A stretch of 64,000 bases of DNA from NCBI RefSeq assembly GCF_002090075.1, contig NZ_BBRI01000003.1, forward strand, positions 124,001 to 188,000. The letters are read 5' to 3'. Below are positions 45,255-54,387 of the stretch, piece by piece. A program made the translations under genes and the position numbers. Each line of letters begins with the position of its first letter. Position 1 is the stretch's first letter. Origin of the DNA: Demequina sp. NBRC 110052. GTDB taxonomy: Bacteria; Actinomycetota; Actinomycetes; Actinomycetales; Demequinaceae. Below the pieces are notes generated by a model that saw only the letters and a list, made by a program, of their open reading frames with translations, ran no database searches and had not been told where the DNA came from.

Positions 45255-48200
45255 CTACCGACGCACCGCCACGGCCCTCCGCCGCAGCGCGAGACCAGCC
45301 GATGCCGCCACCAGCGCCGCCAGCGCGGCGAACGCGAGCGTCGGACCCGGTCCGGTCACCGGCAGCCCGCCCGCTCCCGCTGCCAGCGTCGTGAAGGAGA
45401 CCGGAGCCGACGCCGCCGATCGACCAGCCTCGTTCAGCGCGGTGACCCGGACCTCGTAGGTCGTCTCAGGCGTCAGTCCCAGGATCGTGGCCTCGGTGTC
45501 CGCGACAGCCGCGAGCGCCACCGGCGCGCTCACGACCCCGCCGGCGCCCGCTCCCCCGCCCGGCACGAACGGCATCCAGGATCCGCCTGGCAACCGGTAC
45601 TCGATGAGATACCCCGTGATCGCACTGCCACCGTCGCTCGGCTCGACCCAGCGCACCTGCACCCGATCTGCGCCCGGGGTCACGTCCAGGCCCGTCGGCG
45701 CATCGGGCGTCGTCCTCGGAGCGGCGGCCACCACCTCGATCGCGGGGCCCACGCCGACGCTGTTGCGGGCGCTCACCCGCACCTCGTAGAACGTGCCGTT
45801 GACGAGCCCGCCAAGCTCATACGCGGTGCCGTCGTCGGCGGCGGTCTCGATGCCCTCCCAGACACCGCCCTCGACCCGATGCTCGATGAGATAGTGCGAC
45901 ACGGCCCTGCCGCCGTCGTCGGCGGGCGCCTGCCACGCCAGGCTCAGCGCACCGTCCGCAGGCGTGACCTCGAGAGCCAGAGGCGCGGACGGCAGGGCCT
46001 CGGGAGTGGCCGACGCCTCCGCCGAGAGCCCGGGCCCGGCGGCGTTGACCGCGCTGACGCGCACTTCATACGTGATGCCGTTCGTCAGGCCCGTGACAGT
46101 CGCCGCGGTGCTCGCGGACTCTCCGTCGTCGACGGTCTCCCAGGCATCGCCCGCCTCGCGGAGTTCGATCACGTAGTCAGAGACGGCATCGCCGCCATCG
46201 TCGCCCGGCGCGTTCCAGGTCAACGCGATCTCACCGTCACCACCCGTCGCGACCAGCGCCGTGGGTGCATCGGGGCTCGTCCGGGGCGTCGCCAAGACCG
46301 CGTCGATGAGGCCGTCGCCCACCGCGTTGACGGCCCACACGCGGAACTCGTACTCCTCACCGTTCGCGAGCCCCGCCAGCGTGGCGCGGCGGGAGCTCAG
46401 AGGCTGGGCCGTGCTCCAGGTGCCACCGGCGATGCGCCACTGCACGCGATAGCCCGTCACCGCCTCGCCACCGTCGTCCTCGGAGGCATCCCACGCAAGC
46501 GCGATCTCGCCATTGCCGGGCGTCGCGATGAGGTTCTCGACGGCGCCAGGCGCCGTCGCGGGAACCCCGCTCGCCACGCCGGACGCCGCACCCTTGCCTG
46601 CGCCGTTGACCGCGCTCACGCGCACCTCGTAAGCCGTGCCGTTGGTCAGCCCCGTGAGGGTCGCGGACGTCGTAGCGGACTCGTCGTCATCGACGCTCCC
46701 CCACGTGCCGCCTGCCTCGCGGATCTCGATCACGTAGTCGAAGACGTCGTCTCCACCGTCGTCGATGGACGCCGTCCAGCTCAACGACAGTTGCCCGTTG
46801 CCGCGCGCGGCGACCAGGCCGGTCGGGGCACCAGGGACAGTGCGCGGCGTCGCCTCCACGGTCGCGGCGGCGGAGTCGCCGACGGCGTTGATGGCGATCA
46901 CGGACAGCTCGTACGCGGCGCCGTTGACGAGGCCTGACATCGTGGCCGTCATCTCGGTGGGAGTTGAGGTGGCGAGCACCGTGTCGTCGCCCACCTCCCG
47001 CAGCTCCACGCGGTACCCGGTGACAGGCTCGCCGCCGTCGCTCACCGGCGCCTCCCACGTCACCGTCAGCGCCTGGTCCCGCGCGGTCGCCTCGAGCTCA
47101 GTCACTGCGCCCGGCACGGCCGCCGGCGTGGCAGTGGCGACCTCGGACGCACGACCGGTGCCGGCGCCGTTGACCGCGCTGACGCGGAAGCCGTGCAGTT
47201 CACCGTTCGCGAGCCCGGAGACCGTGGCCGACGTCGCAGAGGAGCGCGAGCGGCTCAGCACCTGCCACTGCTCGGTCGAGTCCGCGTACTCCACGACGTA
47301 ATCGAGGACCGCACCGCCACCGTCATCCGCCGGCGCGGTCCAGGCCAGGGACACCTCGCCATCTCCGCGCGTCGCCGTGAGGCCGGAGGGTGCGCCCGGC
47401 ATGGCCGCCTCCACGAGCTCCGCAACACCCTGATCGACGAGAGAGACATAGAGCGCACCCGATGCGGACGAGACGTGAATCGCCTCGGGTGTTCCCGGCG
47501 TGGGGATACGGTCGACGATCTCATACGTCCCGAGGTCCACGACGGCGGTCTCGCCGCCGCCCGAGAGGAGAGACACATAGGCGACGGTGCTGTCAGGACT
47601 GGTCGCCACGCCCTGCGGGACGCCTCCCAGCGGGATGACCACCGGGTCGGCGGAGCCTCGCAGATCGAACACCGTCAGCACGTTCTCGCTCTCCGAGATG
47701 ACCACGAGTCGGCTGCCGTCGGGCGTGACGTCGAGGTCCACGGGTCCGCCGGCCACCTCGATCTCCGCTACGAGCGTGAGTGCCTGCGCGTCGTAGACCG
47801 CGACAGACCTCACCGACGGCGAGCTGGAGCCGACGTAGACCCTGGCGCCATCCGCTGAGAAGGCCGCACCGGAGGCACGGTACGGCGCGGACACCTCAGC
47901 GATGCCCTCCAGTGTGACGGCATCGAGCACCTCGAGGCCATCGTCGAAGTTGTTGACCACCCACAGTCGAGACCCATCGGGAGCGAGCGCACCCGACGTC
48001 GGGAGCCCACTCAGCTTCGCTCGGGCGCGCAGCTCGCCCGTCGCCAGATCGAGGTGCGTCACGCTGGCACCGGAGAAGTCGAGCGTGTACACGGTGCGCC
48101 CGTCGGGACTGACGATCGCGGTCGCAGGCTCGACTCCAGCGCCCGGGATCGGGAAGGTGGTCAGACGCTCGACCAGCGATCCGGTCGCCGTGTCAATCAC

Positions 48201-50234
48201 GTGGACCTCGTCGTCCAAGTAGTGCGGAAGCAGCAACCGCTCGCCGTCGGGCGTGGACATGAAGCCGAACATGCGGGGGAATCCTCCCGCAAGGACGCGC
48301 GCCATGGCATTGGGGCGGTCGCTGGCGACGGGAGTCACCTCGACGGGCGCCGAGGCAGCCGAGTCTCCGTACGGCGTGACGGCCGTGACCGTCACCGAGT
48401 AGGTTGCGTCATTCTCGAGCGCCTCGAGCGTGAGGCCGCGGAGGTGCGGGGCGATCGAGTACTCGGCCACCACCGTGCCGCCTTGGCGCACTGTCACGTT
48501 GAAGGCCTCCACGATCGAGTTCGGGGCAGCGTCCCATGTGACCCACGACGAGGAGTCGCCCGGCCGCGCGGTGACCGCCGTCGGCGCCGCGGGGATCACG
48601 AAGGGCGTCGCAGAGATCGACTCTGAAGGCTCACTCGCACCGGCGAGATTGATTGACGACACGCGGAACTCGTACTCGGTCCCGTTGGTGAGGCCGTGGA
48701 CGACACGTCGCGGGGCGTTGCCGCCCGGCGTCGTCGAGCCAACCCGCCAGTCGCCGCCTCCGGCGCGGTACTCGATCCGGTAGTCGGTCACAGCGGATCC
48801 GCCGTCGTCGGTGGAGTTCGCCCAGGTCAGCTCGACCTGACCGTCTCCTGGCTGGGCCTGAAGGTCGCTGGGCACCCCGGGCGGCGCCGATGCGGCGCCA
48901 TACAGGAGCGGCGACTCGGCCCCTTCGCCCCTCTCGTTGGCGGCGCGCACCCGGAACTGCATGACCTCGCCACGGGTCAGCCCGTCGAGAGTGAAGGACC
49001 GCACCGCGGGACCCAGTGCGACCGCGTTGAAACTCACCTCGCCTGTCGCGCGATAGCTCACGGTGTATCCCGTGACGTCCGCGCCACCGTCATACACCGG
49101 AGGCTCCCAGGTGAGGGTCAGCGACGTCTCCGTGGCGCTCAGCGCAGTGCTGGTTGGTGCCAACGGCGCCGTCAGCAGCTCGAAGACGCCCACCTCACCG
49201 GTGCCGAAGACTCCGACATACGCCTCCTCACCTTCGGGGTCCAGCACGATGGAACGCGGGTTCGGGTTGGCGCCGCCGGTCACCCTGACCACCTGCAGCA
49301 CGGAGCCTGTCTCCACACTGACCACGGTGAGCGTGCCCCGGGTGGCTGTGTGCGGAGTGACGACGTACGCGACGTCGCCGCGCGGCGCCACCTCGACGGC
49401 GACAGGACCACCAGGAACGTGGATCGTTCGCTCCACGGAGCCATCCTCGGCGTCGATGACGGTGAGCGTGTCCTCACCAGGTTCGACCACGAAGACGCGA
49501 TCTCCGGTGGGGCCGAAGGAGACCCCGGACGTGTACGCGAAGGAGGAGTCACGGTGCGTCACTTCGAGAGTCTCCTCGTCGACGAGGATCAGTCCCGAGG
49601 CTCCGATCAGGGCCAGCATCGACCCGTCGGGCGAGAGAGCCAGGTCGTAGAGCGCTCGGTCGAGGGCGACGCCACCCGTGCGCTCATACGAGGTCGTGTC
49701 GACTCGCCAGAGAGATCCCGCGCCGCCGTTCGCGATGTACAGAGACCCGGACTCCTCATTGAGCTCGATGCCTGCACTGGTGTCGCCGGTGGCGATCATC
49801 CCGAGCTGCTCACCGGTGAAATCGTCGTGGTACGAGACTCCGCCCCAACCGCCGGACTCGTACCGGGCGACGTAGAGAAGGCCTGCGGCATTGTCGAGCT
49901 CGAGATCCGCGACGTTGAAGTCGATCTCGAAGCGCTCCACGATGGTGCGGTCCGCCGCTCTGAGCACCGCGATCTCGTGATTGTCCTTGCCGAACCAGCC
50001 ACCCGCGGCATAGACGTACCTGCCGTCGCCAGTGACCTCGAGCGCATCGATCGTCGTTCCCGCTTGCACCAAAGCCACGCGGTCGACGCCGCTCGCGGGA
50101 GCTGCCACGAGCAGGCTGGCGAAGACAGCCGCCAACACCGTGAGCACACCCGCTGCGCGAGGGCCGGAGCGGGCTGGCTCCGCGACAGGGCGAGAGGGGC
50201 GTGGGGCAGCGTCAGACATCTCCGGGGTGCGCAT
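45255..50234 (-). CDS. LPXTG-anchored surface protein with beta-propellers and fibronectin III repeats
   Basis: 1659 residues. Signal peptide with hydrophobic core (about 25-50). First YVTN-type propeller (about 55-365), three FnIII domains (about 365-650), second propeller (about 655-950), then seven FnIII domains, each with the pattern PxAPTxLxA...VxLxWxAPxDDGGxxVxxYxIExR. Ends LPVTG, a helix and RRRAVAVRR, so sortase anchors it to the wall. ATG 50234 lies 7 nt after TAGTAT (leaderless). Probably adhesion or polymer binding; no catalytic domain seen. Antisense frames are repeat shadows. Confidence 0.88.
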   Translation of the reverse strand: MRTPEMSDAAPRPSRPVAEPARSGPRAAGVLTVLAAVFASLLVAAPASGVDRVALVQAGTTIDALEVTGDGRYVYAAGGWFGKDNHEIAVLRAADRTIVERFEIDFNVADLELDNAAGLLYVARYESGGWGGVSYHDDFTGEQLGMIATGDTSAGIELNEESGSLYIANGGAGSLWRVDTTSYERTGGVALDRALYDLALSPDGSMLALIGASGLILVDEETLEVTHRDSSFAYTSGVSFGPTGDRVFVVEPGEDTLTVIDAEDGSVERTIHVPGGPVAVEVAPRGDVAYVVTPHTATRGTLTVVSVETGSVLQVVRVTGGANPNPRSIVLDPEGEEAYVGVFGTGEVGVFELLTAPLAPTSTALSATETSLTLTWEPPVYDGGADVTGYTVSYRATGEVSFNAVALGPAVRSFTLDGLTRGEVMQFRVRAANERGEGAESPLLYGAASAPPGVPSDLQAQPGDGQVELTWANSTDDGGSAVTDYRIEYRAGGGDWRVGSTTPGGNAPRRVVHGLTNGTEYEFRVSSINLAGASEPSESISATPFVIPAAPTAVTARPGDSSSWVTWDAAPNSIVEAFNVTVRQGGTVVAEYSIAPHLRGLTLEALENDATYSVTVTAVTPYGDSAASAPVEVTPVASDRPNAMARVLAGGFPRMFGFMSTPDGERLLLPHYLDDEVHVIDTATGSLVERLTTFPIPGAGVEPATAIVSPDGRTVYTLDFSGASVTHLDLATGELRARAKLSGLPTSGALAPDGSRLWVVNNFDDGLEVLDAVTLEGIAEVSAPYRASGAAFSADGARVYVGSSSPSVRSVAVYDAQALTLVAEIEVAGGPVDLDVTPDGSRLVVISESENVLTVFDLRGSADPVVIPLGGVPQGVATSPDSTVAYVSLLSGGGETAVVDLGTYEIVDRIPTPGTPEAIHVSSASGALYVSLVDQGVAELVEAAMPGAPSGLTATRGDGEVSLAWTAPADDGGGAVLDYVVEYADSTEQWQVLSRSRSSATSATVSGLANGELHGFRVSAVNGAGTGRASEVATATPAAVPGAVTELEATARDQALTVTWEAPVSDGGEPVTGYRVELREVGDDTVLATSTPTEMTATMSGLVNGAAYELSVIAINAVGDSAAATVEATPRTVPGAPTGLVAARGNGQLSLSWTASIDDGGDDVFDYVIEIREAGGTWGSVDDDESATTSATLTGLTNGTAYEVRVSAVNGAGKGAASGVASGVPATAPGAVENLIATPGNGEIALAWDASEDDGGEAVTGYRVQWRIAGGTWSTAQPLSSRRATLAGLANGEEYEFRVWAVNAVGDGLIDAVLATPRTSPDAPTALVATGGDGEIALTWNAPGDDGGDAVSDYVIELREAGDAWETVDDGESASTAATVTGLTNGITYEVRVSAVNAAGPGLSAEASATPEALPSAPLALEVTPADGALSLAWQAPADDGGRAVSHYLIEHRVEGGVWEGIETAADDGTAYELGGLVNGTFYEVRVSARNSVGVGPAIEVVAAAPRTTPDAPTGLDVTPGADRVQVRWVEPSDGGSAITGYLIEYRLPGGSWMPFVPGGGAGAGGVVSAPVALAAVADTEATILGLTPETTYEVRVTALNEAGRSAASAPVSFTTLAAGAGGLPVTGPGPTLAFAALAALVAASAGLALRRRAVAVRR

Positions 50235-50325
50235 GTAGTGGATACTAGTCGGTATGTAATTGCCGAGCAAGTGTCGATGTTGCCTGCTAGAGAGCCGACC
50301 TCTCAGTGAACGCAAGAAAGAAGGA

Positions 50326-50355
50326 GGGGGCCGGGCTGCGATCAGCCCAGCCCCC
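50326..50355 (-). terminator. terminator after rhodanese gene
   Basis: GGGGGC-GGGCTG and complement around CGAT, 14 nt past the stop; on the minus strand the following TCCTTCTTTCTT is T-rich. Confidence 0.85.
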
Positions 50356-50369
50356 TGTCGGGAAGCGCC

Positions 50370-50801
50370 TCAGCCCGCGACAACCTCGCCGGACCATGCA
50401 CCGATGCCGCCCTCGAGGCCGAGCATCGACTCGAATCCGGCAGACGCCATCTGCGCCATGGCAGCGCGCGAGCGATTGCCCGAGCGGCAGTACACGGCGT
50501 AATCCGCCGCCGGGTCCAGGGCGGCGATCTCATCGGCGAAGGCGGGCGAGTTGACGTCGATATTGACAGCTCCAGGCAGGTGCCCCTCGGCGAACTCGGC
50601 CGCGGTGCGCACGTCGACGACGGTGACACCCTCCACCTCAGTGGCGGCAGCGAAGGTCGAGTACCCGACGTGGGAACCATCGAAGACGACGTCGGCCGGC
50701 GAGGCGACCTCTACAGGCTCCGACGAGCAGGCAGCGAGGGCGGGTGCGGACAGGACGAGAAGGGCGCCGGCGAGGGCGCCGCGTACAAGATGCTTCTTCA
50801 T
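50370..50801 (-). CDS. rhodanese-domain lipoprotein
   Basis: 143 residues: signal ending ALAACSSEP (lipidated Cys near 25), then a single rhodanese domain with VVDVRTAAEFAEGHLPGAVN and the active-site loop YCRSGNRSRAA. It would transfer or carry sulfane sulfur outside the membrane. ATG 50801 lies 7 nt after TATAGT, which overlaps the GGGGTATA palindrome, so the gene is probably repressed by a CsoR/CstR-type protein. No regulator gene of that family is in the window. Confidence 0.88.
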   Translation of the reverse strand: MKKHLVRGALAGALLVLSAPALAACSSEPVEVASPADVVFDGSHVGYSTFAAATEVEGVTVVDVRTAAEFAEGHLPGAVNIDVNSPAFADEIAALDPAADYAVYCRSGNRSRAAMAQMASAGFESMLGLEGGIGAWSGEVVAG

Positions 50802-50808
50802 GCGCGCA

Positions 50809-50828
50809 ACTATACCCCAGGGGGTATA
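50809..50828 (-). promoter_or_regulatory. promoter and CsoR/CstR-like operator of the rhodanese gene
   Basis: TATACCCC-AG-GGGGTATA (50811-50828) is a perfect 8-bp-arm palindrome. The -10 TATAGT (50809-50814) on the minus strand is part of it. G-tract palindromes with this spacing are bound by DUF156 repressors that sense Cu(I) or persulfides. Confidence 0.7.
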
Positions 50829-50925
50829 AAAGTACGCAAGCCCCGCTCCCCCGACGACCCGCGCGTCGGGCACGCGCGCATCCGGTGTGCCGGCCCGCGG
50901 CGCATTCGGTGCACGCCGGCGCGCG

Positions 50926-51747
50926 TCACATGACGTTGATGCCGCACTGGGCGAACTGCTGCTTGACTCTCTCGATGAGCTCCTTGGACGGCGGCTGCGC
51001 GTCCTCGAGAAGGTACGGCTCCCCCGACAGCTCCCACTTCTCACGGCCGAGCTGGTGGAACGGCAGCACCTCGAGGCGCTCGACGTTGCCCAACCCGGCG
51101 ACGAAGTCCGCGACCGCGTCGACGTTCTCGACCGCGTCGGTCAGTCCAGGCACCAGCACGAAGCGGACCCACACCTTCTTCCCCAGCGCATCCAGGCGAT
51201 GCGCGAAGTCGAGCGTGGGCTGCAGCGGGCGACCAGTCACGCGTTGGTACGTCTCCGGCAGCCCCGACTTGATGTCGAGCAGCACGAGGTCGACGTAGTT
51301 GAGGTCGTCGTCCGTCAGACGCGATCCGAGCAGGCCAGCGGTGTCCAGCGCAGTGTGGATGTCGAGGTCCTTGCAGCGACGGAAGATGCTCATCACGAAC
51401 TTGGACTGCAGCAGCGGCTCGCCACCCGAAATCGTGAGGCCGCCACCCGTGACCTTCATGACGGTCGCGTAGCGAGTCACGCGCTCCATCACCTCGTCGA
51501 CGGTGTGCCGCACGCCGTCCTTCATGCGCCACGTGTCCGGGTTCTGGCAGTACTGACAGCGCATGCCGCAGCCCGCGGTGAACAGCGTCATGCGAGTTCC
51601 GGGACCGTCGGCGCCTGTCACGAGGTCCCACGAGTGGACCGAACCGCTGGTGTTGGACTTGAGCTTCTCGCTGTCCGCGAGCTCCTGGTCGGCGATCTCC
51701 ATCGGAGGAGAGGTGAGCAGGGTCACGGGAGTGGGCTCGTCAGGCAT
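50926..51747 (-). CDS. pflA: pyruvate formate-lyase activating enzyme
   Basis: 273-residue radical SAM enzyme that installs the glycyl radical on PflB. The 4Fe-4S motif is CGMRCQYC (C-x3-C-x2-C); GGGLTISGGEPLLQ and DIKSGLPETYQRVTG follow the family. An N-terminal extension of about 25 residues is longer than in E. coli. ATG 51747, GGAG upstream. A strong hairpin separates it from pflB, so it should be made at a lower level. Confidence 0.95.
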   Translation of the reverse strand: MPDEPTPVTLLTSPPMEIADQELADSEKLKSNTSGSVHSWDLVTGADGPGTRMTLFTAGCGMRCQYCQNPDTWRMKDGVRHTVDEVMERVTRYATVMKVTGGGLTISGGEPLLQSKFVMSIFRRCKDLDIHTALDTAGLLGSRLTDDDLNYVDLVLLDIKSGLPETYQRVTGRPLQPTLDFAHRLDALGKKVWVRFVLVPGLTDAVENVDAVADFVAGLGNVERLEVLPFHQLGREKWELSGEPYLLEDAQPPSKELIERVKQQFAQCGINVM

Positions 51748-51777
51748 GGTGGGGATCTCCTTGCCGAAAGTGAGGAA

Positions 51778-51820
51778 AGGACGCGGAGCCCCGCCCTGAT
51801 CAGGGCGGGGCTCCGTCCTT
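51778..51820 (-). terminator. strong hairpin between pflB and pflA
   Basis: GGAGCCCCGCCCTGATCAGGG and its symmetric partner give a perfect stem of 16 pairs (GGAGCCCCGCCCTGAT self-complementary), extended with one bulge by AGGAC/GTCCT. It lies 26 nt after pflB and can end most transcripts before pflA. Confidence 0.85.
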
Positions 51821-51846
51821 GGACTTCTAGTGTGTCAGGCCGTCTC

Positions 51847-54132
51847 TCACAGGCCCGCGTGGAACGTGCGGGACAGCACGTCGAGCTGCTGCTCGCGCGT
51901 GAGGCGGACGAAGTTCACGGCGTAGCCCGAGACACGGATCGTGAGCTGCGGGTACTTCTCCGGGTTCTCCATCGCGTCCTCGAGCGTCTCGCGGTTGAGC
52001 ACGTTGACGTTCATGTGGAAGCCAGAGCTGACCGTGTAGGCGTCGAGCACACCGACCAGGTTCTTCACCTGCTCGGCACGGTCGCGGCCGAGACCCGTGG
52101 GCACGACAGTCGTGGTGAGCGAGATGCCGTCCTCAGCGTCCTCGTACGGCAGCTTCGCCACCGAGAGGGCCGAGGCCACGATGCCGTGGTTGTCACGGCC
52201 ATTCATGGGGTTCGCACCCGGAGCGAACGGCTCGCCCTTGCGTCGACCGTCAGGCGTGTTGCCCGTCGCCTTGCCGTAGACCACGTTCGACGTGATCGTC
52301 AGGACCGACTGGGTGTGCTTCGCGTTGCGGTACGTGGGCTGCTTGCGCACCTTCTCCATGAAGCGGTGCACCAGGTCCACCGCGATGTTGTCGGCGCGGT
52401 CGTCGTCGTTGCCGTACGTGGGGTACTCGCCCTCGGTCGTGTAGTCGACCACGAGCCCGGTCTCGTCGCGGATCGGCGTGACCTTCGCGTACTTGATCGC
52501 CGACAGCGAGTCCGTGGCGACGGAGAGTCCCGCGATGCCGCAGGCCATGGTGCGCAGGATCTCACGGTCGTGCAGCGCCATCTCGATGCGCTCGTACGCG
52601 TACTTGTCGTGCATGTAGTGGATGCAGTTCAGCGCGTCGACGTAGGTCTCGGCCAGCCAGTCGAGCAGGCCGTCGAACTTCTCCATCACGTCGTCGAAGT
52701 CGAGCACGTCGCCCTCGACCGGCGCGGACACCGGCGAGACCTGCTTGCCCGAGACCTCGTCGCGTCCGCCGTTGATCGCGTACAGCATCGCCTTGGCGAG
52801 GTTCACGCGAGCGCCGAAGAACTGCATCTGCTTGCCGACCTCCATGCCGGACACGCAGCAGGCGATCGCCGCGTCGTCACCGCACTGGCCACGCAGCAGG
52901 TCGTCGGACTCGTACTGGATGGACGAGGTGTCGATCGAGACCTTCGCGCAGAACTCCTTGAAGCCCTGCGGCAGCTTGTCGCTCCACAGCACCGTGAGGT
53001 TCGGCTCGGGGGCCGGGCCGAGGTTGTACAGCGTCTGCAGGAAGCGGAACGAGGTGCGCGTCACGAGCGAGCGTCCGTCGGTGCCGATGCCGCCGATCGA
53101 CTCGGTGACCCAGGTCGGGTCGCCGGAGAAGAGTGCGTCGTACTCGGGGGTGCGCAGGAAGCGGACGATGCGCAGCTTGATCACGAAGTCGTCGATGATC
53201 TCCTGCGCGGTCTCCTCGGTGAGGGTGCCGTCAGCGATGTCGCGCTCGATGAAGATGTCAAGGAAGGTCGAGGTGCGACCCAGCGACATCGCGGCGCCGT
53301 TCTGCTCCTTGACCGCGGCGAGGTAGCCGAAGTACAGCCACTGCACCGCCTCCTGCGCCGTCTTCGCGGGCCCTGCGATGTCGTAGCCGTACGAGGCCGC
53401 CATCTGCTTGAGCTCGTTCAGCGCCTTGATCTGCTCCGAGTTCTCCTCGCGGTCGCGAATGATGTCCTCGGTGGAGCGCTCCATGTCGAGCTGCATGCGC
53501 TCGACCTTCTTGCCCTCGATCAGAGCGTCGACGCCGTACAGTGCCACGCGACGGTAGTCGCCGATGATGCGGCCACGGCCATACGCATCGGGCAGGCCGG
53601 TGACGATGTGCGAGCTGCGCGCCGCACGGACGTTCGGCGGATAGGCGTCGAACACGCCGTCGTTGTGGGTCTTGCGGTACTTGGAGAAGGTCTCCTCGAG
53701 CTCCGGCAGCACGGGGTAGCCGTAGGTCTCGAGCTCCTTGACGACCATGCGCCAGCCGCCGAACGGCATGATCGCGCGCTTCAGCGGCGCATCGGTCTGG
53801 AGGCCGACGATGACCTCGGCGTCCTTGTCGATGTAGCCGGGCGCGTGCGCCGTGATCGTCGCGGGCGTCTTGTAGTCGACGTCGTAGACGCCCTTCTCCC
53901 GCTCCTCCGGGAACATCGCGGACAGCTTGTCCCAGACGCCCTTGGTGCGGGCGGTGGGGCCGGCGAGGAACGAGTCGTCGCCTTCATACGGCACGTAGTT
54001 CTGCTGGATGAAGTCGCGGACGTCGATTCCGTCGCGCCAGGGTCCCGAGGTGAAGCCGCGCCAGGCCTGCTCGCGGAGGGCGTCGAGGTCGGGGCCGCTG
54101 CTCGCGTTGCGGTCCGGGGAAGTGATTGTCAT
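51847..54132 (-). CDS. pflB: formate C-acetyltransferase (pyruvate formate-lyase)
   Basis: 761 residues, oxygen-sensitive glycyl radical enzyme: pyruvate + CoA gives acetyl-CoA + formate. Active-site cysteines stand in [11 protein letters not shown]; the radical Gly is in [12 protein letters not shown] near the C-terminus. ATG 54132 has GAGGAG 6 nt upstream; the longer frame to 54207 is unsupported. A DosR-like box lies about 130 nt upstream. With AdhE it gives a complete anaerobic ethanol/formate branch. Confidence 0.97.
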   Translation of the reverse strand: MTITSPDRNASSGPDLDALREQAWRGFTSGPWRDGIDVRDFIQQNYVPYEGDDSFLAGPTARTKGVWDKLSAMFPEEREKGVYDVDYKTPATITAHAPGYIDKDAEVIVGLQTDAPLKRAIMPFGGWRMVVKELETYGYPVLPELEETFSKYRKTHNDGVFDAYPPNVRAARSSHIVTGLPDAYGRGRIIGDYRRVALYGVDALIEGKKVERMQLDMERSTEDIIRDREENSEQIKALNELKQMAASYGYDIAGPAKTAQEAVQWLYFGYLAAVKEQNGAAMSLGRTSTFLDIFIERDIADGTLTEETAQEIIDDFVIKLRIVRFLRTPEYDALFSGDPTWVTESIGGIGTDGRSLVTRTSFRFLQTLYNLGPAPEPNLTVLWSDKLPQGFKEFCAKVSIDTSSIQYESDDLLRGQCGDDAAIACCVSGMEVGKQMQFFGARVNLAKAMLYAINGGRDEVSGKQVSPVSAPVEGDVLDFDDVMEKFDGLLDWLAETYVDALNCIHYMHDKYAYERIEMALHDREILRTMACGIAGLSVATDSLSAIKYAKVTPIRDETGLVVDYTTEGEYPTYGNDDDRADNIAVDLVHRFMEKVRKQPTYRNAKHTQSVLTITSNVVYGKATGNTPDGRRKGEPFAPGANPMNGRDNHGIVASALSVAKLPYEDAEDGISLTTTVVPTGLGRDRAEQVKNLVGVLDAYTVSSGFHMNVNVLNRETLEDAMENPEKYPQLTIRVSGYAVNFVRLTREQQLDVLSRTFHAGL

Positions 54133-54263
54133 AGCGTGCTCCTCATCTCTCGGCCCTGTGGGGCCTCGTGCCTCAGCGGTTCTGGACCCCGCCGGGGCTG
54201 CGATCACGCGGCCCTGTAGGCCGTATGTCCACTCCTCACGTTAGGACTGCGGTGTGCGGATTG

Positions 54264-54283
54264 CTCGGGACTTTTGACCCCAG
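54264..54283 (-). promoter_or_regulatory. DosR/DevR-like box upstream of pflB
   Basis: CTCGGGACTTTTGACCCCAG agrees with TTSGGGACTWWAGTCCCSAA at 16 of 20 positions, in either orientation. It lies between pflB and the divergent lipoprotein gene, 51 nt from the latter's -10 TACAGT (54334-54339). Confidence 0.5.
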
Positions 54284-54387
54284 TTCCCGCACGGAGACGC
54301 CGAGGACGGGGCTGGAGACGCGAGCGCCACGGCTACAGTTGGGGATGCGTCCGGGCCGGACGCAGGGAGTACACGAGGAGCATGCCG

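Noticed and set aside
45400-47400. CRISPR-like spacing of repeats
   Set aside because: The units are about 280 bp, diverged, in one coding frame, and encode FnIII domains.
45255-50315. Long open frames on the strand opposite the surface protein
   Set aside because: They come from GC-rich codon bias and the repeated FnIII units; low-complexity Arg/His/Asp content, no start signals.
54274-54387. Longer start for the orphan binding protein
   Set aside because: It would lie before the -10 hexamer and lacks a signal peptide at its N-terminus.
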